This document shows, one piece after another, positions 34,301 to 42,625 of a DNA stretch of 64,000 bases. The position numbers and the translations under genes were made by a program. Every line of letters begins with the position of its first letter. Within the stretch, counting starts at the first letter, position 1. The stretch comes from Aminobacter ciceronei. GTDB lineage: Bacteria > Pseudomonadota > Alphaproteobacteria > Rhizobiales > Rhizobiaceae. The notes below the pieces were generated by a model. The model was not told the DNA's origin, made no database searches, and saw only the letters and a list, made by a program, of their open reading frames with translations. Location: positions 186,001-250,000 of the forward strand of contig NZ_JACJHY010000002.1 in the NCBI RefSeq assembly GCF_014138625.1, in the 5' to 3' direction.

Positions 34301-37300
34301 CATGCTTGCGACCGATGACGAGATCGCCAAGGCTCGGCAGTCTTCGGCTGACGTGACAGTGTTCGCGACCGCCGAGGAAATGGGTCTGTCTCCCGAGGAT
34401 TATGCCGCGTTCCTGAAGCTCCGCGACCAGTCGACCGACGAGGCGCATGCGAAATTGCTCGCCGAGACCATGGCGCCGATCAAGCGCGAGCGCGAGAAAT
34501 GGTATCGCGAGGAGCGCGCCAAGGTTCGGGATGATGTCGAGATCGATGTCAGCTCGCAGCGGGTGTATCGCGCGATCGAGTGGATGGGCAACCGCCGTTG
34601 GTTCGGCGAGGCCCAGCCCGAGACCATGGGCGACATCCGTCTGTCGAAGGATATCCTGGTTGACCGCTATGGCGCGGGCGTCCTGAAAACCCTGCCGCGT
34701 GGCAAGCAGACTGTTTACGCGGTCGAGGGCGGGCTTGATCCTGACGATGCCGCTGGCGTCTTCGGCTACGGATCGGGCGACGAGCTCGTGAAGGCTATGG
34801 AGCAAGCGCCCGGCCGGAAGCAGGCGATTGAGGATCAAACCGATCGTGTGATGTTTGAACGTCATGGTGACGTGCTGCGCGACGGCTCGATCGAAGCGGC
34901 GGCGATGGACGCAGTTCATGGTGATAAGCGCGCTCGCGTGCTCGCCCTGGAGCTGGACGCGCTGAACAGGCGCGCCGGCCGGCCGGGTGGCAAAACCAGT
35001 GTTGCCGAAATCCGTGAAATCGCTCGGCGCACGACTGCGAGGATGCGCGTTCGCGATGCCATGAACTCGAACCGATACCTCGCTGCAGAGCGCAAGACGG
35101 GCGAGCAGGCGTATCGCATGGCCTCGGCCGATGACCTGGCGGGCGCTTCCGAGGCCAAGCGCCGGCAGTTGCTGAACCACGCCCTTTATTCGGAGGCGCG
35201 GCGTATTGGCGATGAGGTCGAGGCGGCCGAGAGGTTGGTCTCGCGGCTGCAGAAGAAATCGACGCGGCAGAACCTGGCGGGCCGATACCTGGAAGCCATC
35301 GACGAATTGCTGTTCCGATACGACTTCCGCCGCATCTCCGGGCGCAAGGAAGATATGCGTGGTGCGCTGGAAGCCTACGTTGAGCAGATGAAGGCGGACG
35401 GTCGGGAGAATGAAATCTCTATCCCCGACGACGTTTTGAAGGATGTAGGGCGGACGCCTTACAAATCCCTTTCGGTCGAGCATCTGCGCGGCGTGGTCGA
35501 CAGCCTGAAGAACATCGCCCATACCGCGCGCCACGAAAAGAAACTGACTGACGCTCAGTCTCAGCGTGAACTCGACGAGGTTGTCGGCGACATCATCGCG
35601 GCGTTCGACGCCAACGTGAAGAAGCGCCCACCGTCGCGTGTGGCAACCAAGGCAGAGCAGCGCCGTGGCAAGGTGCGACAGTTCCTCGATCTGGTGCTGA
35701 ATGCGGGCACGATCCTGCGTGAGATCGATGGGTTTGCGGACATGGGCGCCACCTATCGGAACATCAAGGCGCCGCTCGACGACGCCATGAACCGGCTTCA
35801 GGTGCGCCGCCGCAACGCTGCTGTCGCCCTCGATGACCTGTACTCGGTGTATTCGAAGGATGAACGTCGCCGCATGGCTGTGCGCGAACTCGTGCCTGAA
35901 CTCGGCTATGCTCTGTCGAAGTGGGAGAAGATCGCCGTCGCCCTGAATACGGGCAACGAGGGCAACTATCAGCGCCTCACCGATCAGAATATCCGTGGGT
36001 CTATGTCGGAGGATCAGGTCGAGGCGATTGTCCAGTCGCTCGACGAGCGCGATGCGAAATTCGTGCAGTCGGTCTGGGATTACCTGGAGACGTTCCGCGC
36101 GGACATCGAGGCTCGGGAGAAACGGGCAACGGGCATCTCGCCGAAATGGGTTGAGGCCCGGCCGGTCGAGATCGCCGGCAAGGTTCGCCGCGGCGGGTAT
36201 TATCCGCTGCGCTACGATCCGCGCCTGTCGTCGTTGGCTCGCGATGATGCCGCCCAGGATATCGCTACGTCGCTGCAGGCTGGCCGCTTCGGCAAGGCTC
36301 AGACGCGCAACGGCCACCTGAAAGAGCGCGCGTCGTCGTCGGGTCGCGCGATTGAGATCGATATCGCCGTGCTGCACAAGCACGTCAATCAGGTCGTGTA
36401 TGATCTCGAACTGAGCGAGCCTGTTGCCGCCTCGTGGCGGATATTGCAGGATGCGCGTGTTCGTGGGCAGTTCATCGACGCAGGCAAGCAGGCCGATTTC
36501 GACGCGCTGGAAATCTGGCTCAAGGACGTTGCCGAGGGTGAGGTGAAATCAGCCGACTGGGTTGGGCAGGCTGCGCGCCGGTTCAAGTCGAACTTCACCG
36601 CGGCGAAGCTGGCGTTCAACCTCGGGACGGTGGCGGTCCAGATCACCGGCTTGTCGCAGACGATGGTTGTCGTCGGCAAGAAGGATTTCCTCGCCGGCCT
36701 GATGATGATGCGCCGGCCGGCTGTCGTCGGCGAGGTCGCGGCGAAGTCGACGTTCATGTCCGATCGCCAGACGACGTTCAACAAGGATATCTTCGATCTG
36801 TACAACGATCCGAAGCTCGGGCCGACGATGGGACGTTGGGCCGAATTCAGGAACGAATGGCTGGCGCCGCTCGGCCTTTGGCTGATGACCAAGGTCCAGT
36901 TCTACGCCGTCGACGTGCCCACCTGGCTTGCCGGCTATCAGCAGGGCCTGCGGAGGTTTGGCGGCGACGAGGATAAGGCTGTCGCCCATGCCGACGCCAT
37001 CGTGAAGCGTGCCCAGGCGTCGGGCGTATTCTCGGACCGCTCGGCGATCGAACGCGGGTCCGTATCGCAGCGGACGCGTCAGAACGATGTTGTGCGCCTG
37101 TTCACGACGCTCGGGTCGTACATGTTCGCGAAGTTCAACGTCGCCTATGAGCGCACGGCGAAGGCCGGCAAGGTGATCGAGCAGGAAGGCGCATCCGGCA
37201 GATCGGCGGTCGAGGTGATGTCGTGGACGCTCGACATGGCGTTCCTGTTCGCGTTGGAGGCAGTCCTGTATGCCGCGATCAAGGGCGGTCTGCCCGATGA

Positions 37301-37640
37301 TGAGGATGACGATGATAGCTGGACGAAATTCCTCATGCGCGAAACGGCGCTGTCGGTTGTCAGCACGATCCCATTTGTTCGCGATATCGGCGGTTCGCTG
37401 AGCGGGTTCTCTGGCGGTGGTGCGTATGGCTCGATGACTGAGGAGCTGGCCAAGCCTCTGAAGGAGATGGCTCAGGGCGATGTCGATCGGGCGTTCGTGA
37501 AGTCGGTTATCAGTGCGACCGGACTGTTCACAGGCATCCCATCGTCCCAGATCAACCGCGCAGTCGACGCCGGCTGGCGAGAGATGGAAGGCGATGACGT
37601 GTCGCCAGTCGAATACGTGATGGGCCGCGCGAAGAAGTAG
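31320..37640 (+). CDS. Giant polyvalent internal virion protein with HExxH motif
   Basis: Encodes 2,106 residues from TTG 31320, with AGGAG 8 bases before. The protein is unbroken, mostly helical and charged, with hydrophobic patches near residues 259-290 (TILGVGLVTGGSGAAVFGG) and 1968-1986 (LDMAFLFALEAVLYAAIKGG). A zincin-type HESGH (858-862) in FIHESGHYFLTVMQDL suggests a metallopeptidase domain, a known component of large polyvalent phage proteins. The gene position after the internal virion proteins corresponds to T7 gp16, so ejection with the DNA is likely. Other enzymatic domains are not recognised; residues 1600-1750 include Gly/Arg-rich motifs of unknown role. Confidence 0.75.
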   Translation: MDTLADYDAWKSKQQQATAAAAGIVLDTINVKPDEIAGDLQLAQEYARTTGRPTPPLPLVQENRSIFQQQIERKRNSSILSSSPMLAEWLRKPENSALARDDLEGLSLWEIIGSNIKEAGKAVPGGAVSSLGTAMEGAGQILTPRDPSDRAPLAQSIAGAGRKTPEEIAALRAEIFQQGVINPQVAQSVLSDVIAGDMTMEEALTALEPALAPALGAASEALQSGGEAVQDFGAGILPAAQGMEDSFGRDVGSGLGSLLTILGVGLVTGGSGAAVFGGAAGAGEAASRARRGGQDEDTQTIAALYGIFPGMTDAIPIERLIANPVVKSGLASILRSIGKQVALEGGQEAVQNILQNAIAKNLYAPDQDPFDGVMRAIQTGGFVGGLVEAGRIGLNAIMPGRYRRAQQAAGRAEEAEAKIKEIQSASVTSVLRNRMPDAFRDFVARATANGPVENVYVPASEWVEYFQSSGVDPFLLADELDGVNSDDLRTALATGGDLQIPTATYAAKMAGSDHDAFLMENMRFDPDEMTAREAREFNERAEDAMQEAFEEADRMRQDDEQYRSFEAKIYDEMVSRLRVSGRSTDVATSEAMLYPAFYRVMAERSGLTTEEFIARYPLPQVRGDVPQGMQLKNVDALTRTLAEARAQKAVGVDRRQTLLEFISDYGGIVDRGGELKARDAEVVDRGRGKKKLRLARKGVAAGMRDMFGNAGRKFGPDDVALAAIEAGFMADHPVVLAYKEALTNGGQVPDIGAALWDAIDAEIGGIQQFSVDQAAPEAGTDADEIERYLSAIGLSLDDSDDAIRAAVEADQAEEVRRYGQSGDVRGARGSVQFPLAGVGNGDSVISLFKSADLSTFIHESGHYFLTVMQDLSARGEIASAQDFAAIKEWWRSNADDVVKDAARVMPDVKLTSEDVIAALENGSTGDLMKDAAVDVGMQEQWARAFEAYLLEGKAPSIELRGAFEKFRAWLISIYKNLAGLNISPSDELRAVFDRMLATDDEIAKARQSSADVTVFATAEEMGLSPEDYAAFLKLRDQSTDEAHAKLLAETMAPIKREREKWYREERAKVRDDVEIDVSSQRVYRAIEWMGNRRWFGEAQPETMGDIRLSKDILVDRYGAGVLKTLPRGKQTVYAVEGGLDPDDAAGVFGYGSGDELVKAMEQAPGRKQAIEDQTDRVMFERHGDVLRDGSIEAAAMDAVHGDKRARVLALELDALNRRAGRPGGKTSVAEIREIARRTTARMRVRDAMNSNRYLAAERKTGEQAYRMASADDLAGASEAKRRQLLNHALYSEARRIGDEVEAAERLVSRLQKKSTRQNLAGRYLEAIDELLFRYDFRRISGRKEDMRGALEAYVEQMKADGRENEISIPDDVLKDVGRTPYKSLSVEHLRGVVDSLKNIAHTARHEKKLTDAQSQRELDEVVGDIIAAFDANVKKRPPSRVATKAEQRRGKVRQFLDLVLNAGTILREIDGFADMGATYRNIKAPLDDAMNRLQVRRRNAAVALDDLYSVYSKDERRRMAVRELVPELGYALSKWEKIAVALNTGNEGNYQRLTDQNIRGSMSEDQVEAIVQSLDERDAKFVQSVWDYLETFRADIEAREKRATGISPKWVEARPVEIAGKVRRGGYYPLRYDPRLSSLARDDAAQDIATSLQAGRFGKAQTRNGHLKERASSSGRAIEIDIAVLHKHVNQVVYDLELSEPVAASWRILQDARVRGQFIDAGKQADFDALEIWLKDVAEGEVKSADWVGQAARRFKSNFTAAKLAFNLGTVAVQITGLSQTMVVVGKKDFLAGLMMMRRPAVVGEVAAKSTFMSDRQTTFNKDIFDLYNDPKLGPTMGRWAEFRNEWLAPLGLWLMTKVQFYAVDVPTWLAGYQQGLRRFGGDEDKAVAHADAIVKRAQASGVFSDRSAIERGSVSQRTRQNDVVRLFTTLGSYMFAKFNVAYERTAKAGKVIEQEGASGRSAVEVMSWTLDMAFLFALEAVLYAAIKGGLPDDEDDDDSWTKFLMRETALSVVSTIPFVRDIGGSLSGFSGGGAYGSMTEELAKPLKEMAQGDVDRAFVKSVISATGLFTGIPSSQINRAVDAGWREMEGDDVSPVEYVMGRAKK

Positions 37641-37719
37641 CGCCGTTCAGCGTTCAGCGGGGCAACCATCGAAGGGTAGGGTGTGGCGAAAATCACACCT
37701 TATTCAACGATGGGCGCCC

Positions 37720-40047
37720 ATGACCGTTTCCAGCACGACGAACAAATCCGGCCCGTACCTTGGCAACGGCTCGACGGTCGAATTCGACTATGAGTTCCGC
37801 ATTCTGGACCCGTCGCACCTCACTGTGATCATGACACAAAGCGGCGTCGACACGATTGTCTCGCCCTCGGATTACACGGTTGCCGGCGTCGGCGCATCGG
37901 GTGGCGGGTCGCTCACGTTCCTCGTTGCCCCCGTGACGGGGCAGTCGATCACCATTGTTCGCAACGCCCCGTTTACGCAGCCGACCGACCTTGAAAATCA
38001 GGGCGCGTACTACGCCGAGACCGTCGAGGGCGCTCTCGATCTGGGCGTTATGCGCGATCAGCAGTTGGCCGAGGGGCTGTCGCGCGCTGTCCAGATCCCG
38101 ATTGGCGCCGACCCTTCGGCCCTGACCGGCTTGATCGAGGATATCATCCGTCTCAGCGACAGCGCCGACGAGATCGATACGGTCGCTGGTATCGCGGCCA
38201 ATGTGACCACTGTCGCGGGCATCGCTGCCAACGTCACGACGGTTGCCGGCATCGCCGCCGATGTGACGACCGTCGCAGGCATCGCGGCCGATGTAACCGC
38301 GGTAGCTGACATCGCAGCCGACGTAACGGTCGCCGCCGACAACATCGCGGCGATTGTCGCGGCCCCTGGGCACGCAGCGGCGGCAATTGCTGCTGAGGAC
38401 GGAGCGGAAGCGGCACAAGCGGCGGCCGAAGCCGCTGCGGCGTCTGTCAGCCTGCCGGACCCGGTTTCGTCGACTTTCTTGCAGCGGAACGCGGAGAACA
38501 CGTCATACGAGACGAAAACACCAGCGCAGGTCTACTCTGCGCTGGTGTTTTCGTCCTTCGAAGCAAAAAACTACGGGGCGACGGGCGACGGCGTGACGAA
38601 CGACACCGCCGCGGTACAGGCGGCAATCGATGCCTGTAATGCGGCAGGCGGCGGAAATGTGCTGTTGCAGGCCGGTACGTTCCTTGTGTCGGTGACGTCG
38701 GGGGCAGTCGCGCTTTGGGCTAAAACCGGCGTACAAATCGTTGGTGCAGGCGTAGATGCCACAATAATCAAACTCGCCGACGCAGGTGAAGCGCATGTTG
38801 TTAATGCCGTGTCGGGCACAAACAATTGGTCCCTTCGTGACATGACCATCGATGGCAATCGCGACAATCAAATCAGTTCAGGGTATCATTGCGTCAGGCT
38901 GGCCGGATGTGAAAACGTACTTCTGGACAACCTGATCATCAAGAACGCGCACCACTACAATATCGGCTTGCAAGGCGGCACGAATAACAACATCCGCATC
39001 CAGAATATCCGGATGCAGGGGTCTGGCGGCGATGCCGTTGACATCAAGACGATCGGATCGGTGACGAGCGGACTGGCAACCAATGCAGGCGTATCCCTAC
39101 ATAACATCTTCATCGAGAGCTTCGGCGTGGATGCGGCTATCGTCGCCGCAAGCCCGCAAGCCGGCATAGACATCCGAGGGCCGGTCCATCTTTCCAACAT
39201 CGTAGTGGCCGGCGTGTCGAACAATAAGTTAGGCGTTCGCTTCAGGTGGGGCGAAAGTGAAGACGCCATAAACTACCCGAATGGTCGAGGGGGCGCTCGT
39301 TCGGCGATGTCCAACTTCTTTGTGAGTGGTGACGGAGGCGGCACAGGTGTCGCAATCGAACACTATTATGTCCATGTAGCCAACGGTCAGGTCGAGGCCG
39401 TGGCCGTTGGCGTTGATGTGTACCAACGCGAATGTACAGTTTCAGATGTCGACGCGGTTGGTTGCCCTGTGGCTTTCCGCGCGAACTCGGCTACGACGCT
39501 GCTAACTGATGCGGATAATACGCTGTTCGCCAACTGCTTCTCTCGGAGCGCCACTACGGTCGCCTTCGACTTGGAGAGCGACCGGAACACACTCGTCGGC
39601 TGCGCCTCGCGTTCTGCCGGGATAGCCGTCCGCGTCAACGCCGGCTCTGATGACAATGTTATTGTCGGGGGAGGGCATTCATCCGCCACGACAGCCTTGC
39701 TGAATGACGGAGCGCGCACCATCGTCAACGGCGTATCGTTGCTACCAAATCTCGGAGTTGCCGCGCGGACAGTCACAGCGGACACGACCCTGCTGTCGCA
39801 GGACGAGTACATCATAAACAACAAGTCGGGGTCCAGCCATACGATGACACTGCCCGATGCGGCGAAGAACGGCGGGCGCTCGATCACCATCACCAACTAC
39901 CAAGCTCAAACTGTGGTCTCAGCATCGTCCAACGTCGTGCCGATCACGGGTGGCGCTGCGGGCACTGCCATCCTTCCGGCGACGGCCGGCAAGTGGGTTG
40001 AGCTTCGAAGCAACGCCGTCAACTGGCTCATCGTCAAGGGGAACTAG
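37720..40047 (+). CDS. Tailspike with T7-type N-terminus and pectate-lyase fold
   Basis: Encodes 775 residues from ATG 37720. Residues 1-130 match the T7 tail-fibre N-terminal domain (NKSGPYLGNGSTVEFDYEFR and DLENQGAYY), which anchors the fibre to the tail. About residues 153-204 are tandem ten-residue repeats based on VAGIAADVTT. A pectate-lyase-3-type right-handed beta-helix begins near residue 279 (NYGATGDGVTNDTAAVQAAI), predicted to bind and cleave a surface polysaccharide. The C-terminal Ser/Gly-rich part may trimerise. It is the likely host-range determinant. Confidence 0.9.
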   Translation: MTVSSTTNKSGPYLGNGSTVEFDYEFRILDPSHLTVIMTQSGVDTIVSPSDYTVAGVGASGGGSLTFLVAPVTGQSITIVRNAPFTQPTDLENQGAYYAETVEGALDLGVMRDQQLAEGLSRAVQIPIGADPSALTGLIEDIIRLSDSADEIDTVAGIAANVTTVAGIAANVTTVAGIAADVTTVAGIAADVTAVADIAADVTVAADNIAAIVAAPGHAAAAIAAEDGAEAAQAAAEAAAASVSLPDPVSSTFLQRNAENTSYETKTPAQVYSALVFSSFEAKNYGATGDGVTNDTAAVQAAIDACNAAGGGNVLLQAGTFLVSVTSGAVALWAKTGVQIVGAGVDATIIKLADAGEAHVVNAVSGTNNWSLRDMTIDGNRDNQISSGYHCVRLAGCENVLLDNLIIKNAHHYNIGLQGGTNNNIRIQNIRMQGSGGDAVDIKTIGSVTSGLATNAGVSLHNIFIESFGVDAAIVAASPQAGIDIRGPVHLSNIVVAGVSNNKLGVRFRWGESEDAINYPNGRGGARSAMSNFFVSGDGGGTGVAIEHYYVHVANGQVEAVAVGVDVYQRECTVSDVDAVGCPVAFRANSATTLLTDADNTLFANCFSRSATTVAFDLESDRNTLVGCASRSAGIAVRVNAGSDDNVIVGGGHSSATTALLNDGARTIVNGVSLLPNLGVAARTVTADTTLLSQDEYIINNKSGSSHTMTLPDAAKNGGRSITITNYQAQTVVSASSNVVPITGGAAGTAILPATAGKWVELRSNAVNWLIVKGN

Positions 40048-40898
40048 GTCGGTACGCGCGGGATCGCCAGATCGCCGCCTGGGATGTTGTAGGCAAAGTT
40101 CCTTCCACCCGGGCGGTATATCCCGACCATTTCGGAGAATGTCGAGCGGGTCAACCCGATGTACGCGGGCGAATTCACCGCGACGGCAAAGTCGATGGCC
40201 GACCGTGTTAGGCGATGGGCTGGATACGCTAGATGGCTTGGTAAGTCCGACTTGAAAACAAGCCGAAGACCATATTTCTCGGCAATGCGCTTTAGGGTGT
40301 CCTTTGGCTCGACGAGATCATCCTCGTCGCAGCAAGCCCAAATGGTCTCCGAGATGTCAGGCGTGAATGTGACCCGTACGAAAATATCATCGGGATCTGT
40401 AGTAAGATACTCCCCATCTGAGTAAACGCCGTCAGCCCCAAATTTGCGTAGGACGTATTCTCTCCAGTCTCGCTCGATACGGAGCTGTAGGGCGGTAAAG
40501 TCGCCCAGCCAGGCTACGACGCGGTTGGCGTGCTCCGTCACGATCTTCGACGGCCTGAAAGCTCGTAGGATCGCGCTCGATCGCTCATAGTCTGACTTCA
40601 GTGCGTCGGATCCTCGCCGAAAACATTCCTGCATCGTCAGCATGTCGGCGGTCCCTTCGAAGGACACGGCCAAATCCGACAGCCCATCCTCGACGGCCTC
40701 TCGATCAAAAATATCCCAGATCGGAAGCCGACCTGTATGGCGTACTTGCCCGCGCTTCGGCACTGGCGTGAAGTCGACCAGTTCGGAAGGGATAACCGCC
40801 TCGGCATCCTGGTCAGCGGCAGAACGAACGAGGCCGAGCAAGCATAGCCGCTGGTTGTTGAGACCCGTAACCAAGGGCTCGACTGTAAGTTTTTTCAT
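40044..40898 (-). CDS. O-fucosyltransferase-like protein (cargo gene)
   Basis: Encodes 284 residues. The N-terminal GLNNQR (12-17) in a context of hydrophobic residues and an acidic PSE closely matches the first conserved motif of the O-FucT / GDP-fucose transferase superfamily, and the C-terminal RSAIDFAVAVNSP (232-244) with GRNFAYNI (265-272) resembles the sugar-nucleotide region. It would transfer fucose, or a similar sugar, to a glycan, perhaps altering the host surface. It is transcribed against the late genes and shares the palindromic stop CTAG with the tailspike. Typical of lysogenic conversion cargo. The activity has not been verified. Confidence 0.6.
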   Translation of the reverse strand: MKKLTVEPLVTGLNNQRLCLLGLVRSAADQDAEAVIPSELVDFTPVPKRGQVRHTGRLPIWDIFDREAVEDGLSDLAVSFEGTADMLTMQECFRRGSDALKSDYERSSAILRAFRPSKIVTEHANRVVAWLGDFTALQLRIERDWREYVLRKFGADGVYSDGEYLTTDPDDIFVRVTFTPDISETIWACCDEDDLVEPKDTLKRIAEKYGLRLVFKSDLPSHLAYPAHRLTRSAIDFAVAVNSPAYIGLTRSTFSEMVGIYRPGGRNFAYNIPGGDLAIPRVPT

Positions 40899-41014
40899 TC
40901 CACATCCCCGTGCTGCCGGTCTTGTTATGGCACCGCGACTTCACCCGCTCAACCAACGCCGTGTATTTTCCGACAAACTTCCGGCGAAGGGCTTCGAAAT
41001 TGGCAGGGCACGAT

Positions 41015-41377
41015 ATGCAGGTGAGCGCGCCGAAATTCCGATGGGAATGGAACGTCAACACGGTTGCGGTTCTCGTCGGGTTCGCTGCCGGGTTTGTTGC
41101 CTGGGGCTATACCTTGGCCGAGATCCAAGCCGGCCGATCGTTGAACTCCCTGAATATCGAGAAGCTCGAAAACCGTATCGTCTCGCTGGAGACGAACGCC
41201 CGCCGCCTCGACAATCACGAGCTCCGAATTAATGGCGTCGAGAAGCAGTCGAGCGATGCGTCTGTCGCGCTGCGGGCGGTTGAAGCCTCGATCAACTCGC
41301 TGGCGTCAGATATGCGGCTGACAAGAGAAATCCTAGAGCGGCTTGAGAAGGCCCAGGGTGTTCGCCCGGTCAACTGA
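41015..41377 (+). CDS. Inner-membrane coiled-coil protein
   Basis: Encodes 120 residues from ATG 41015. One membrane segment (VNTVAVLVGFAAGFVAWGYTL) precedes a long heptad-patterned helix (NIEKLENRIVSLETNARRLD). This resembles a lysis or holin-accessory protein, such as an extra inner-membrane spanin-like protein. It lies directly before the holin. Specific role uncertain. Confidence 0.6.
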   Translation: MQVSAPKFRWEWNVNTVAVLVGFAAGFVAWGYTLAEIQAGRSLNSLNIEKLENRIVSLETNARRLDNHELRINGVEKQSSDASVALRAVEASINSLASDMRLTREILERLEKAQGVRPVN

Positions 41378-41412
41378 GCAAGGCGTACAGTCTCCGAAAC
41401 ATGAGGCTGACC

Positions 41413-41661
41413 ATGCTGACCACCGTAATGAAAACCCTAGCTCGCTGGCGGACGTGGCTGTTCAACACCATTGCCGCAATCATCGTTCTTATGCCCGACA
41501 TCGCGACCGCGCTCGTCGGGTATAATTGGGGCGATATCGTTCCTCCGAAATACATGCCGCTGGTGACGCTCGGCATCATCGTCGCGAATATCTGGATGCG
41601 GCCCCGGCCTGCCGTCCTTGCAGGCGATGTTGAGGCTCGTCCGCCGCGAGATGAACCGTGA
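41413..41661 (+). CDS. Putative holin
   Basis: Encodes 82 residues, taking ATG 41413 with GAGG seven bases before; ATG 41401 would add four residues. Two hydrophobic segments (FNTIAAIIVLMPDIATALVG and YMPLVTLGIIVANIWM) with a charged tail fit a short phage holin that triggers membrane permeabilisation. It overlaps the spanin gene by four bases. Confidence 0.7.
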   Translation: MLTTVMKTLARWRTWLFNTIAAIIVLMPDIATALVGYNWGDIVPPKYMPLVTLGIIVANIWMRPRPAVLAGDVEARPPRDEP

Positions 41662-41939
41662 CGGCCTGGCTGTGGCGGCTTGGGGCTGCGGTCGCCGTGA
41701 TCGCTGCGGTGTTCGCTGCGGGGTACACCAAGGGCAAGAGCGACGGCCGCGTTGCTGCCCTGAAGGATACCGTCGCGGCCTATCAGAAGCGGGGTGATGT
41801 CGATGCGACTGTTCGCAACATGGATGCTGTTGATTTGTGCGTCGATCTTGGCGGCCTGCCAGACGAGTGCACAGGGCTGCGCGGGCTGGCATCGGATACC
41901 AGTGAAGCCGGCGACGGCGGTATATCTGGCCGGCAGTGA
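41658..41939 (+). CDS. i-spanin (Rz-like)
   Basis: Encodes 93 residues. An N-terminal membrane anchor (LWRLGAAVAVIAAVFAAG) is followed by a helical periplasmic part (GRVAALKDTVAAYQK). It overlaps an out-of-frame lipoprotein gene, the classic nested Rz/Rz1 layout. It disrupts the outer membrane together with the o-spanin. Confidence 0.72.
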   Translation: MTAWLWRLGAAVAVIAAVFAAGYTKGKSDGRVAALKDTVAAYQKRGDVDATVRNMDAVDLCVDLGGLPDECTGLRGLASDTSEAGDGGISGRQ

Positions 41940-42006
41940 CGCCGAGGCGGGGCGGGGCATCGCGGGACATAACAGGTTCGGCGCCGCGCAAGGCTGCTGG
42001 AAATAG
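41797..42006 (+). CDS. o-spanin lipoprotein (Rz1-like), nested in the i-spanin gene
   Basis: Encodes 69 residues in the frame +1 relative to the i-spanin, from ATG 41797 (41803 possible). The signal peptide ends in the lipobox SILAAC, so cysteine is lipidated after cleavage. The tail HNRFGAAQGCWK matches rhizobial o-spanins. It runs 67 bases beyond the i-spanin stop. Confidence 0.78.
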   Translation: MSMRLFATWMLLICASILAACQTSAQGCAGWHRIPVKPATAVYLAGSDAEAGRGIAGHNRFGAAQGCWK

Positions 42007-42008
42007 AA

Positions 42009-42030
42009 ACGGCGGCACGATGGCCGCCGT
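42009..42030. terminator. Bidirectional hairpin at the end of the lysis genes
   Basis: ACGGCGGC pairs with GCCGCCGT around a 6-base loop. A T-rich GTTTCTATTT follows in the leftward direction only, so it would best stop transcription from the 42-45 kb leftward operon. Confidence 0.6.
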
Positions 42031-42033
42031 CTG

Positions 42034-42050
42034 AATGCGATAATCGCAAC
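42034..42050. promoter_or_regulatory. Dispersed operator at a convergent 3' junction
   Basis: AATGC-GATAATC-GCAAC has two mismatches to the consensus but carries a full ATCGCAAC half site. It sits between the ends of two convergent operons, where a promoter operator is not expected, which suggests a roadblock-type (stoperator) role. Confidence 0.45.
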
Positions 42051-42054
42051 GCTG

Positions 42055-42411
42055 TTAAGCTGCCTTGGCGGATTTCTTGGACTTGAGAAACGCCGGGATG
42101 TCTTCGGCGTCGGCAACGTCATCGGTCCCGTTTTCGTCCTGAGCGAGGACTTCCTCTGCCGTCTCGACGCCCTCGATCTCGTCAAAATCTGGGTCTCTCT
42201 CGGCGAGCGGCGTTACCGCCTCCTCGACGCGCCGCGTCTTCTGCTCGGTCTTAACCTCATCGATCTTGGCGATCGACAGCAGTGGCGCATAATCGCCCGT
42301 CTCGTGCGCCGTCTTGACGACGGTGAGCGCCGCATAGGTTTCGTCGAGCGTCTTGCCGGTCGGCAGGAACGCCTTGATCACGATTGCAATTCCGGTCTGG
42401 TTGGTGGCCAT
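42055..42411 (-). CDS. Phage hypothetical protein
   Basis: Encodes 118 residues, with an acidic middle and a basic, Ala/Lys-rich tail (FLKSKKSAKAA). It is the last gene of the leftward recombination operon, with 3 bases before the next gene. No family recognised. Confidence 0.55.
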   Translation of the reverse strand: MATNQTGIAIVIKAFLPTGKTLDETYAALTVVKTAHETGDYAPLLSIAKIDEVKTEQKTRRVEEAVTPLAERDPDFDEIEGVETAEEVLAQDENGTDDVADAEDIPAFLKSKKSAKAA

Positions 42412-42414
42412 GGC

Positions 42415-42615
42415 TTAAGCCTCCTCGCTTGGCTTGAATGTGACGCTGTCGACGGATGGGAAAAACCCGACGAGCTCCCCGCTTTCATTCTCGACGAAAA
42501 CAGCGTCGTCGACGTAGAACTGCGCTTTGGTGAAGGTTACGCCTGAGGCGCCATGTGAGGCGTCGGTGTGGGTTCTGACGGTCACCGTTCCGTACCTTTT
42601 GTCCTTTGCTGCCAT
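42415..42615 (-). CDS. Phage hypothetical protein
   Basis: Encodes 66 residues, beta-rich (VTVRTHTDASHGASGVTFTK and VFVENESGELVGFF). It resembles an OB- or SH3-like small barrel, but no family is assigned. Confidence 0.5.
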   Translation of the reverse strand: MAAKDKRYGTVTVRTHTDASHGASGVTFTKAQFYVDDAVFVENESGELVGFFPSVDSVTFKPSEEA

Positions 42616-42625
42616 GTTCCTATCC

